Below, piece after piece: positions 7,793-15,584 of a stretch of 20,281 bases of DNA (position 1 is the first letter of the stretch; every line of letters starts with the position of its first letter). The DNA comes from Candidatus Poseidoniales archaeon (GTDB taxonomy: Archaea; Thermoplasmatota; Poseidoniia; Poseidoniales; Poseidoniaceae). The notes under the pieces were generated by a model that was given only the letters and a program-made list of their open reading frames with translations, was not told the DNA's origin and did no database searches. The position numbers were made by a program, and so were the translations under genes. The stretch is from assembly GCA_012959845.1 (NCBI GenBank), contig DUCL01000106.1, forward strand, positions 4,310-24,590, in the 5' to 3' direction.

Positions 7793-7832
7793 TAATTATG
7801 TTGTTTAATGGTGCCGAAGGCAGGATTTGAAC
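7776..7832. repeat. Inverted copy of the tRNA-Leu 3' arm
   Basis: GTTCAAATCCTACCTTC (7776-7792) is the reverse complement, with one mismatch in 17, of 7816-7832. The latter is the T-loop, T-stem and acceptor part of tRNA-Leu on the minus strand. The spacer is 23 nt. The left arm overlaps the arm of the neighbouring inverted repeat, so the two foldings compete for the same bases. Confidence 0.65.
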
Positions 7833-7893
7833 CTGCGAAGCATTATGCAGAGGAGCTTGAATCCACCCCCTTTGACCACTCGGGTACCTCGGC
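7809..7893 (-). tRNA. tRNA-Leu (anticodon CAA)
   Basis: An 85-nt cloverleaf reads on the minus strand from 7893. Acceptor GCCGAGG pairs with CTTCGGC, followed by discriminator A and an encoded CCA (7811-7809). The D-arm uses CCC/GGG. The T-arm is GCAGG-TTCAAAT-CCTGC. The anticodon loop TTCAAGC places CAA at 7859-7857, so it decodes UUG. A long variable arm with GCA/TGC supports leucine (class II). The anticodon stem GTGGA/TCCTC has one U-U mismatch at its second pair. No intron is seen. There is no strong TATA element just upstream; the gene begins 33 bp after the stop of the large surface-protein gene, so it may be processed from that transcript. Confidence 0.92.
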
Positions 7894-7920
7894 TTGTAGT
7901 TGAGGCGTGATGCCTTCTCT

Positions 7921-7944
7921 TCTTGACTATTCCTCTTGACTATT
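7921..7944. repeat. 11-bp direct repeat across the stop of the surface-protein gene
   Basis: TCTTGACTATT occurs at 7921-7931 and again at 7934-7944, a 13-nt period. The copy at 7921-7931 contains the TAG stop (7927-7929, minus strand). Because the period is not a multiple of three, the two copies are read in different frames. It looks like a recent small tandem duplication. Confidence 0.7.
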
Positions 7945-10900
7945 ATCGTCTAAATCAACAGGTCGGGCCGGTGCGGGGGAATGTATTGCAACCAACTGCT
8001 CAATTCGCTTCATTTCATACTCATCCATTACTTGTTTTCTCTTTTGACTTGCCATGAATAATCCAATTGATGAAAATACGACCATCAGAATTGAAAGACC
8101 CAATAATTCGGAGGCTGAAGAAACTGATTGTTGTTTATTAGTTGCTACATCAGCAAGTGGTATCGGAACATTTCCTGTATGGTTAACAATTTGCAGCGTT
8201 AACCCCAATCTCCCAACCTTCCATGCCTCTATTGTCCAATTGAATTGTTGCCAGTCTCCCGAGTCGAGATAGACTTTTTCCGTTGCATGAATCGTCCCTT
8301 CTGAATCGAATAGATTCAAGGTGATTTCACCACCTAACACTCCTTCATTTACCACCCGTGTGGTGATATTGATTTCTTCCCCAATCGTTGGACGATAGGG
8401 TGTGGCTTGAATAATATCAAATCTAGGCTCAAAGTCAATCCATCTGAATAGTGGTTTTATTGGCAATAATGAATTGCCGTATCCTTGTAAATCATATCCT
8501 GCTTTATCCGTAATTTCAAACCAAATTTCAACACGATCAAATGCTTGCAGAATTGATTGGTCTTCTAATGTCATGTCAACTATTGATGAGAAGGTCGTTG
8601 TAGTTCCCGTATGAGAGTTGTAAGGAATCGTGGCTTGTCCTTGACTTCCCATTAAGATTTGATTAACTCTTCGGAAATGCCAAAGCATGGTAATATTTGT
8701 ATTTCTAATTCCTGCGGCATCTGAAATTAATGCAACAACCTCCACATTATTCATTTTGTCAGAATCTATTGCTGTCAAATATCCTGCTGGAATCGTCACC
8801 ATAGGTGGGGAATCATCCATTGTAATATTGATTAATAGCGGCTGTGGAATTGCAATATTAGTTGCACTAATAGAAAGTTCAAGAGTTGCAGTCCTATGCT
8901 TAATAATTTCAATATCCATTTCTATAATCAGATGAATATTGCCATCGATACCAAGTTCAGTCACACCAAATGATTCACGCTCCCCATCGCTTAATCGCCA
9001 ATTTAATATCGCCTCAGAGGGGAAATTTTCAGCCGCTAATCCAGTTCCTTGATGCATTAACATTGCATGTAATTCAATCTCATCCCCTCTAAATAACCAC
9101 ATATTATTTGATTCAGAATAACCAATGGGTTCAGTAATATCTGCTAGATTGACAATTTCCAATTCGACTTCAAATGATGGTTGCCAAAGGAAAATACTTA
9201 TTCTGCTCAAACCAAGACCGAGGTCTTGACCTTCATCAAATACTTTCAAAGAGGGCATTCCTCCGCCTTGTGCGAGGTTATATGATCCATTCCAATCCAG
9301 TCTAAATGCAAAATCAATATTCCAAGTTGCTGATTGTGGATGTTTTTCAAGCGTTACTTGCGGTGCTGAAATGATGCACTCTTGGTCGTATTCAATCGTT
9401 GAAAATCGAGGGTAATAAGTAATATTGCAGTTTGAAGAATCTTCTCTTCCCAGCAATGCCAACTCAATTCTGTCAAGTGTTTGAATACCGTTGCCATCTG
9501 TGATATTAAATGAAAAATGATGTTCCTTGCCTGCCAATAATACTCCTTGTATTGTATCAAAATACAGTGATTCCGGACTGATTACTGTATCTTGTCGGTT
9601 GGCAACGATTATGGTCGCTAAATCGTTTTCTTCACCAAAAGTACCCCCATTGGCAATATTATTTCCGGCTAAATCTTTACCGACAAAATATACACTGGCC
9701 CGGCCGGACATTTCTGAAGGGGATTTTATTTGTTCATCATCTAATAGTGGCAAATCAATATCGGTTGATAATGAGCCGTTACTAAATGTAACAATCATTT
9801 CTCTGTATTCATTGGCTTGCATTATTCCATCATTATTACTATCATCATGATTTTCTAACCAATAATACATCCTTAGTGGACTAGCAAGACCATCTGAATC
9901 CTCAATGAATAACCGTAATGCAAGAGATTGCCCTGTCATCCAAACATGGCCATCAGCAGGAGTTAATCCAGCGGAATCAAGTGCGTAAATTCCAATTATT
10001 TCTGGTATTTCAGTATCTATGATAAATGGGGCAAATACTGATTGTGCAGTTCTGTCAATACTGGTTGAAGAATCCTCACTAATTGGGCCACTGCGGATTA
10101 TTGAAGGGCGGATTTCAAAGCGCGTCCCGCTAGGAAATTGGCCAAAGGACTGAGGCACGAGTATGTCTCGGACAAATAGTGAATTTTGATTTAAAGTTGA
10201 ATACCATGTTTGGGACCAATTTACAGGTTCCCCTATCCATTCATCAAGTCCACCAGATTCATTCTTCGGAGGTACTGCCTTCATCTCAATTTCAATCTCT
10301 GCAGAGTTTTGAGGAGCCCATGCATTTGCTATACCCTCAAAACGAACTTTTCCCGTTACTGAAAGAGTTTGGTGTGGCTGTAAATGGAAAGGCCACATAG
10401 GGTCAAATACATTACCCAAATGCCTCGAATCTCCCGATATCACATTGAAATCAATAATCTCTAAATCATTTTCAAATTCATTGAATGGAGTTGAGCGAAC
10501 AAGATGACCTGGTCCGACTTCAAATCCTTCCTCATCATTTGACATTAGCAAATAATGAATTTCATCAACATCGTCCATTAGCCAATGAGTATTCAATGAC
10601 CAATCAATTTCTACACTATTCAACATTACTTGAATCTGGCAATCGGCGGTATTCAAACTTGCTAGGCCGCTACCCTTTAATTGACGGAAGGTTGGATTAT
10701 TCTGAACATCAACAACTTCAACCTCAACGAAAGAATCACTCTGTAACGGTGAAGTTGATAGTAATAATTTGACTCTATCTATTTCTGTTGGGAAATCAAA
10801 TAATGGGTCATTGCTCTCTGTTCTCCAACTTAATGTTGTGAGATTTATTTTTTGATCGGGAACCCAACGTGTTGAACTAATCGATAAGAAACTATCTTCC

Positions 10901-13900
10901 ATTATTGGCACATCATCCCAGCCAAAATCAACTTTTATCGAACCCCTTGAGGTCTGAACAGTCATTGGAATGGTGATGATTTCCCTTATTCCTCCTTGGT
11001 AGTATTCATCAATTAAGTTGTCTACTGCGGAAGCATTCACCGATTGTAGAATATTGTGGAACATCATTTGACCTGTACTCATTTCAAAAATGCTTAGATT
11101 ATTTCCTAGAATTACTTTTACATCAGTTGGCGCAATTAGGCAATCCGGTTCAAACATTACAGAAGTGATTTCATCGCCTGTAAACAGTGTCATACTCAGT
11201 GTAGTTGAATTTCTAAAGGGTGTAGTGCTTGCCATATCATAGATTGTTCTAGCAGGCGAACCCTTCCATTGCTGTAGATTAACTGTTAATCCAGGATGAG
11301 AAATAGTAGTATTATCTCCAACGATAGTCAATCTACCATTTTTCATTGGGCAAACTGCGTTGATATCCCATGAAATCGAAGTTTGCCCTGTAGCACTAAT
11401 TTCCATTCCATTTGAATATTCGAGATTAGATAGACTGGAAATAGTATAATTCCTTGATTGGTGTTCTATGTGAAATACATCAAAATATGTAATAGAACCA
11501 AAATTCAAACTTTTCAAAACTGGAGTTAATAGTTGTGAATTCGAGCTCATTCTAACCCTTACTCGGAATTGAGAATGTATACTGCGGTCCAAATCAATTG
11601 ATATTGGAAGCGTTTTATTTTGTAATCCTATTATCTCACTTCCATTCACAGAAAGGATGTCAAATCTGATATTAGTGCCTTCTTTCTCTTCAACAAAGCC
11701 GTCCAATAATCCACCATATTGGAAATCATCATCAAATGAAATCAAATCTGAAATCCATTCACCTTGTGGCTCATAAACATCGATTTCAACCCCTGCATCA
11801 TCAATGTACCAACCATCTAATTGCAGATAGGCGTCAGAGAAGAAAGTAAACCTCGCCCTAACACTTTGCCCAGAAAGATTGCTGAGGTCTGATTGCTTCA
11901 AATCAAATCCTCTAACGACATTGTTGCAGCCACCATTAATATTTGAACCATCAAATATTCCTTCTCCATAGAATGGTGATTGCGGGTTAACCTGAGATAT
12001 TTGGTCATGGAATCCATTCAAATCTGGTGGGATAAACCACCAACTTTCTCCACCATCTGTTGAGAGTGAAACCGCTCCTCCATCCCAAGCTGCTTCCGTG
12101 CAAACCCAACTTTTGAAAGTAAGTCTAGCAGTAGAATTCTCAGGTATATCATAGATTGGCGTAATTAAATGAGTATGCATATTGTTGGTATATCTGTTGG
12201 TCAAATATATCCCAGCACCATTGCTTCCCGAAGGCCATGATGCAGGTCCAAATCCTGCAGCATCGCTTACTGCGCCTATTTCGAATTTTCTTGTATCATA
12301 AGTTTGAATTGACCAGCCGGCAGGTGCTAAATTTCCTGAATCAAAGCGGTCATATGCGTCCATTGCACCATTCGCTCCCAGAAGACTTGTCCAAATCCAT
12401 TGATTTGGACTTACTCCTGAATAATTTAGCCAGCCACTCAGATTACCATATTGACCATCACTCGGATTTGTAAAATTGGCAATAACTCTTTTTTGAACAT
12501 TTGCAGTACTACGATTGGCATAAATTGTAATGTCATCAATTGCCATTCCTTCCCAACCTGATGATGCAAATCCTCCATAATTTACAATCGAATCTGTTTG
12601 AACCAAGAATCGGATTAGTGCATTGCTTGCATTGGCATGGCTGGAAGTATTTGCTGGTAGTGAATAACTGATAGGTATCCAACGTCCGGATTCGGTTTGG
12701 TAATAGGAACCTTGGTACCAGAGTCCATTACCTGGGTGACCTGGAGAAAGAGAAAGTAATCTCCAATTTGTTCCGTTATCAAGAGATAGCCAAGTTGTCA
12801 TCCCATCGTTAGAACCTCCTTCAATATCCCAATTAGTGAATAATTCTATTTCCAGTGGTCCACTCAAATTGCTAAGATTTGCTGGAACAATCAATCTTCC
12901 ATTTGCATTTGGTAAGTAATCTCCACTCAAACTTCCATGTATCCAAGCTCCAGATTGATCTCCATCATTGTGCAATCTCATATCATCAATAAATACACCA
13001 GCACGAGCACTGGCAACTGAAGAAGTTTGTAAACAGAATCTGAATTTTATTTCATTACCTTGTGAAGATACAACAGAATCCAATTGGAACCTCTGGGTTA
13101 TCCATGCATTACTTTGGCCCGACCAAACCATTGATGGTGAACCATTCAATGAACTAGAATTACTATAATTAGAATCAGGGGTGATTACTTGCCATATCCC
13201 TGAATCATTCATTGCTTCAACCCAAACAGCATCAGAATCCAATAGAGAAATCCATACCTTTGTTGTCAAAGAATAATTATTTACATAATTTGGAACATCA
13301 TATATTTGTGATTGAAGGCATGAACTATAGTTTTCTGAAATATCGCCCAATGCTCTAGAACTCAAATAACCCATTCCTTGACTCGTGCTAGAAGGTACTT
13401 GTTGATTGCTCGAGGTATTAACTGAGTCAATAGTTGGGCGCAAAATATGCCAAATATCATCATTCTTTCCTTGCCCTAACCAATTAATCGGAGTAAATAC
13501 ATTGCTTTCAAAATCAGTTAATGCCCCAAGTGATGAATTGGTTGCTAAAGTAAGCAATCCACTATGGCCAATACCGTTGGTAACATTATGTGTGCCATTC
13601 CAATTATTGGCAGATTCAGGACCAAACATTGTTCCATTGCTATTAGTTGAAGTAAAAAGTGGTTGGATTGAGATTTCTGCATTGCTTACACTTTGATTAA
13701 ATGGTATCTGAATTAAAGAATTAAGAGTTTGGTTTACACCAGATTGGTTAGCCATTGGATAAAATGAATCTGGCCCAGACCAATGCTCAACCGAGGTTGA
13801 TGATTTAGAGGATGCATCTGAATTATCCGGCAAATTTTCTAAATTGATATCAAATTGTGAATTACCAATAACGGGAGAGTATGATGTGAGTAATAGTATT

Positions 13901-13968
13901 GAAACTATGAGCATGGCTGTATTAAAATAAGGATTATTTCTGTCATTCAAGCCAACATTGCCACTCAT
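7927..13968 (-). CDS. Giant secreted, C-terminally anchored surface protein
   Basis: A 2013-residue protein from the ATG at 13968, which follows GAGGTGA by 7 nt. An upstream GTG at 14094 would add 42 residues ahead of the signal peptide and is unlikely. Hydrophobic residues 19-30 (MLIVSILLLTSY) look like a signal peptide core. Near the C-terminus, about residues 1955-1974 form one membrane helix, then a basic stop-transfer QKRK and a ~39-residue cytoplasmic tail. The outside part is rich in Asn, Ser, Gly and Trp with many NxS/T sequons. Three modules ending in IDD (about 324-329, 474-479, 719-724) have the W...STDGG...RFxF...GWYIDD pattern of beta-sandwich (MAM/concanavalin-like) domains found in InhA-type secreted proteins. 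The middle is beta-rich Ig-like sequence, and the part before the membrane helix resembles a CARDB adhesion domain. No protease active site was recognised. Likely role: cell-surface adhesion or glycan binding (inferred). Confidence 0.9.
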   Translation of the reverse strand: MSGNVGLNDRNNPYFNTAMLIVSILLLTSYSPVIGNSQFDINLENLPDNSDASSKSSTSVEHWSGPDSFYPMANQSGVNQTLNSLIQIPFNQSVSNAEISIQPLFTSTNSNGTMFGPESANNWNGTHNVTNGIGHSGLLTLATNSSLGALTDFESNVFTPINWLGQGKNDDIWHILRPTIDSVNTSSNQQVPSSTSQGMGYLSSRALGDISENYSSCLQSQIYDVPNYVNNYSLTTKVWISLLDSDAVWVEAMNDSGIWQVITPDSNYSNSSSLNGSPSMVWSGQSNAWITQRFQLDSVVSSQGNEIKFRFCLQTSSVASARAGVFIDDMRLHNDGDQSGAWIHGSLSGDYLPNANGRLIVPANLSNLSGPLEIELFTNWDIEGGSNDGMTTWLSLDNGTNWRLLSLSPGHPGNGLWYQGSYYQTESGRWIPISYSLPANTSSHANASNALIRFLVQTDSIVNYGGFASSGWEGMAIDDITIYANRSTANVQKRVIANFTNPSDGQYGNLSGWLNYSGVSPNQWIWTSLLGANGAMDAYDRFDSGNLAPAGWSIQTYDTRKFEIGAVSDAAGFGPASWPSGSNGAGIYLTNRYTNNMHTHLITPIYDIPENSTARLTFKSWVCTEAAWDGGAVSLSTDGGESWWFIPPDLNGFHDQISQVNPQSPFYGEGIFDGSNINGGCNNVVRGFDLKQSDLSNLSGQSVRARFTFFSDAYLQLDGWYIDDAGVEIDVYEPQGEWISDLISFDDDFQYGGLLDGFVEEKEGTNIRFDILSVNGSEIIGLQNKTLPISIDLDRSIHSQFRVRVRMSSNSQLLTPVLKSLNFGSITYFDVFHIEHQSRNYTISSLSNLEYSNGMEISATGQTSISWDINAVCPMKNGRLTIVGDNTTISHPGLTVNLQQWKGSPARTIYDMASTTPFRNSTTLSMTLFTGDEITSVMFEPDCLIAPTDVKVILGNNLSIFEMSTGQMMFHNILQSVNASAVDNLIDEYYQGGIREIITIPMTVQTSRGSIKVDFGWDDVPIMEDSFLSISSTRWVPDQKINLTTLSWRTESNDPLFDFPTEIDRVKLLLSTSPLQSDSFVEVEVVDVQNNPTFRQLKGSGLASLNTADCQIQVMLNSVEIDWSLNTHWLMDDVDEIHYLLMSNDEEGFEVGPGHLVRSTPFNEFENDLEIIDFNVISGDSRHLGNVFDPMWPFHLQPHQTLSVTGKVRFEGIANAWAPQNSAEIEIEMKAVPPKNESGGLDEWIGEPVNWSQTWYSTLNQNSLFVRDILVPQSFGQFPSGTRFEIRPSIIRSGPISEDSSTSIDRTAQSVFAPFIIDTEIPEIIGIYALDSAGLTPADGHVWMTGQSLALRLFIEDSDGLASPLRMYYWLENHDDSNNDGIMQANEYREMIVTFSNGSLSTDIDLPLLDDEQIKSPSEMSGRASVYFVGKDLAGNNIANGGTFGEENDLATIIVANRQDTVISPESLYFDTIQGVLLAGKEHHFSFNITDGNGIQTLDRIELALLGREDSSNCNITYYPRFSTIEYDQECIISAPQVTLEKHPQSATWNIDFAFRLDWNGSYNLAQGGGMPSLKVFDEGQDLGLGLSRISIFLWQPSFEVELEIVNLADITEPIGYSESNNMWLFRGDEIELHAMLMHQGTGLAAENFPSEAILNWRLSDGERESFGVTELGIDGNIHLIIEMDIEIIKHRTATLELSISATNIAIPQPLLINITMDDSPPMVTIPAGYLTAIDSDKMNNVEVVALISDAAGIRNTNITMLWHFRRVNQILMGSQGQATIPYNSHTGTTTTFSSIVDMTLEDQSILQAFDRVEIWFEITDKAGYDLQGYGNSLLPIKPLFRWIDFEPRFDIIQATPYRPTIGEEINITTRVVNEGVLGGEITLNLFDSEGTIHATEKVYLDSGDWQQFNWTIEAWKVGRLGLTLQIVNHTGNVPIPLADVATNKQQSVSSASELLGLSILMVVFSSIGLFMASQKRKQVMDEYEMKRIEQLVAIHSPAPARPVDLDDNSQEE

Positions 13969-13976
13969 ATTCCAAT

Positions 13977-13995
13977 CACCTCGCTTAGCGAGGTG
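13977..13995 (-). promoter_or_regulatory. Palindrome covering the ribosome-binding site of the surface-protein gene
   Basis: CACCTCGCTTAGCGAGGTG is a perfect 9-bp inverted repeat around one base. As RNA from the minus strand it would fold as CACCTCGC-UAA-GCGAGGUG, and its 3' arm holds most of the GAGGTGA Shine-Dalgarno site, 7 nt before the ATG at 13968. It could hide the site from the ribosome, or act as DNA operator between the divergent surface-protein and GINS genes. A shared TATA-like TTCAATATC lies at about 14002-14010. Confidence 0.65.
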
Positions 13996-14081
13996 GGGTC
14001 TTTCAATATCAAAGTGAGTATCAATTGAGTGAAGTAGTTTTAGTGAAGGGTTCAAGAATCGTGGGCTACAGGGTATCCATA

Positions 14082-15119
14082 ATGTCGCCTCCACGTGAAC
14101 TCGATAGCGCCCAAGCGCATGAGGCGGAGGAGCATTTATTTACCACAAATCGACAACAATCTGGGCGAAATGTTCCAATCAGATTACCGAGAACTGATTT
14201 CTGGGAGAATGTTAGAAAGTTACTTTCAGACATAGATTTGGACATTCAAGATATGTTGAGGATGGGTACTACAGGTATTCGCTTACAGAATCTTCAGAAA
14301 AGGCAAGCAAATATTCGTCGAATAGCCAGTGAATTAGCGCGCAAGAGAATGGTTGCTATGATGCAACATGCTGCGAGCCAATCGATGAGGACTACTGCGA
14401 ATTCTGGAATGAACCAAGAATTACCTTCGCTTGATTGGCAACGTCATGACCCTGAAGAGAAGGCTTTCTATCATGCATTACTGATTCAAGTCGACCGATT
14501 TAAGATGGGCGTTGATTGGAATGGAATGCAAAATGGAGTTGCCGGTGAAGGAATAATCAACAAGGTTCTTCATGCTCCAGGAACTATGCAATTAGATTCT
14601 TTCTCTGAAAATAATTTAACAGGTAATCCACCCCCTGCTTTGGCTTTTGAAGATGATGAAGCGGATGCCATCGATATGATAGAAGCCGATGAAGAAGATC
14701 GGTTTGCAGAAACTGAATGGCCCGACTTGGATGAGCATATTCACGCAGATTTGAATGATGCTGAAGGAATTCAAGAACCAATTAGTAGTGCCAAAGAAGG
14801 TGAAGATGATGACATGGCATCATTCATGGAAGAGGTGGGTGGAGAAGTTCGTCATGCAGCAGCAATGGAGTTGGCACCTTCTTCCAAGACTAATGCAATC
14901 CAATTAGAAGAAACGATGTTGAATCCAGATGTTGAATCTGAAGAAGAAAGTGAAGAGGATGATTTAGTTCGTGTGAGAATTTTGGAATCATTACCTGAGG
15001 CGATAATAAACGCTTCAGGTGAAGAAGTTAATTTGGAAGCAGGTGATGTTCATTTCTTAGATTCAATAACTGCAGAAATGTTAGTTGATGGTGGGTTCGC
15101 TAAAATTGCGGCTCTTTGA
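14082..15119 (+). CDS. GINS complex protein (archaeal Gins51/Gins15-like)
   Basis: A 345-residue protein from the ATG at 14082; TTG 14025 would add 19 residues upstream of the likely transcription start. Residues ~36-145 form a helical A domain: TDFWENVRKLL, then ANIRRIASELARKRMVAM and HDPEEKAFYHALLIQVDRF, matching the GINS pattern of I..iR..K followed by a PEEK..Y segment. Residues ~294-345 (VRVRILESLPEAI...EVNLEAGDVHFLD...AEMLVDGGFAKI) match the small beta-rich B domain. A-before-B order is that of Sld5/Psf1-type Gins51. In family members the complex bridges MCM helicase and a RecJ/Cdc45-like protein at the fork. Between them lies a strikingly acidic, low-complexity linker (about 186-293), longer than I would expect. 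It is divergent from the surface-protein gene and convergent with uS10. Confidence 0.8.
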   Translation: MSPPRELDSAQAHEAEEHLFTTNRQQSGRNVPIRLPRTDFWENVRKLLSDIDLDIQDMLRMGTTGIRLQNLQKRQANIRRIASELARKRMVAMMQHAASQSMRTTANSGMNQELPSLDWQRHDPEEKAFYHALLIQVDRFKMGVDWNGMQNGVAGEGIINKVLHAPGTMQLDSFSENNLTGNPPPALAFEDDEADAIDMIEADEEDRFAETEWPDLDEHIHADLNDAEGIQEPISSAKEGEDDDMASFMEEVGGEVRHAAAMELAPSSKTNAIQLEETMLNPDVESEEESEEDDLVRVRILESLPEAIINASGEEVNLEAGDVHFLDSITAEMLVDGGFAKIAAL

Positions 15120-15216
15120 GAATAGTCACTCAGTAGTGCGCATAATAAATAATGCGACTTATCAAATGAATAGCCTTACGGCAACAACATATTGTCAATA
15201 ATGACTATCGTTCACT
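15120..15216. other. Convergent intergenic gap (GINS / uS10)
   Basis: This 97-bp gap lies between two stop codons. It holds a 5-bp stem CGCAT/ATGCG (15139-15143, 15152-15156) around an AT loop, and a separated 7-bp inverted repeat ATAGTCA (15122-15128) / TGACTAT (15202-15208). Either may help separate the two transcripts, but neither has a clear T-run, so I make no firm terminator call. Confidence 0.3.
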
Positions 15217-15546
15217 TCAGTTAACTGCGCGCATTGAAAGTTCAATGCTGACAGTATCTGGGATTTGGATACGAGCTACTGCACGAAGTGCATTTTCGTC
15301 TTTACCGGATGTAATGTCCATTTCAAGAAGGCGCTTGTGAACTCTCAGTTCCCAGTGATCGTATGTCTCACTACCTTCACCATCTGGAGCCTTACGAACT
15401 GGTACGACTAGACGACGTGTTGGTAGTGGAATCGGTCCACGAAGTGAAATACCACCAGTTTCACAAATATTCTTGATTTGTGATGCTACTGAATCAATAT
15501 CAGAATGGTTCTCACCGGTTAACTTGATGATTGTTACTGCAGCCAT
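15217..15546 (-). CDS. rps10: 30S ribosomal protein uS10
   Basis: A 109-residue protein with the archaeal/eukaryotic uS10 pattern: an initial strand VTIIKLTG, then the hallmark segment SLRGPIPLPTRRLVVPVRKAPDG, and the C-terminal WELRVHKRLLEM...VARIQIPDTVSIEL. uS10 sits in the head of the small ribosomal subunit and helps tRNA positioning. Its length is close to the ~102-residue archaeal norm. The ATG at 15546 is preceded by a strong GGAGG 7 nt upstream, so this gene is led by a Shine-Dalgarno site. It lies 38 bp after EF-1alpha on the same strand; this pairing is common in Archaea and indicates one transcript. Confidence 0.97.
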   Translation of the reverse strand: MAAVTIIKLTGENHSDIDSVASQIKNICETGGISLRGPIPLPTRRLVVPVRKAPDGEGSETYDHWELRVHKRLLEMDITSGKDENALRAVARIQIPDTVSIELSMRAVN

Positions 15547-15584
15547 TTTTATTCCTCCAAAACTTTAGATGAATTCAATTGGAC

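Noticed and set aside
7722..7832. Repeated TTTGAAC/GTTCAAA units as a CRISPR-like array
   Set aside because: The units are short, in alternating orientation and unequally spaced, and no cas gene is present. They behave as hairpin arms.
7759..7833. A 24-codon open frame starting ATGTTCAGT on the plus strand
   Set aside because: It lies inside the inverted repeats and runs antisense into tRNA-Leu, with no ribosome-binding site. It is most likely chance.
7776..7893. Integrative-element attachment site at tRNA-Leu
   Set aside because: The tRNA end copy is inverted, not direct, is only 17 bp with a mismatch, and there is no integrase or mobile gene in the window.
13969..14094. GTG start at 14094 for the surface protein (42 extra residues)
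   Set aside because: The extension would put basic, non-hydrophobic sequence before the signal peptide and run across the palindrome, while ATG 13968 has a good Shine-Dalgarno site.
15122..15208. Separated 7-bp inverted repeat as a terminator between GINS and uS10
   Set aside because: The arms are 73 bp apart with no T-run, so this is weak evidence. It is recorded only as part of the intergenic description.
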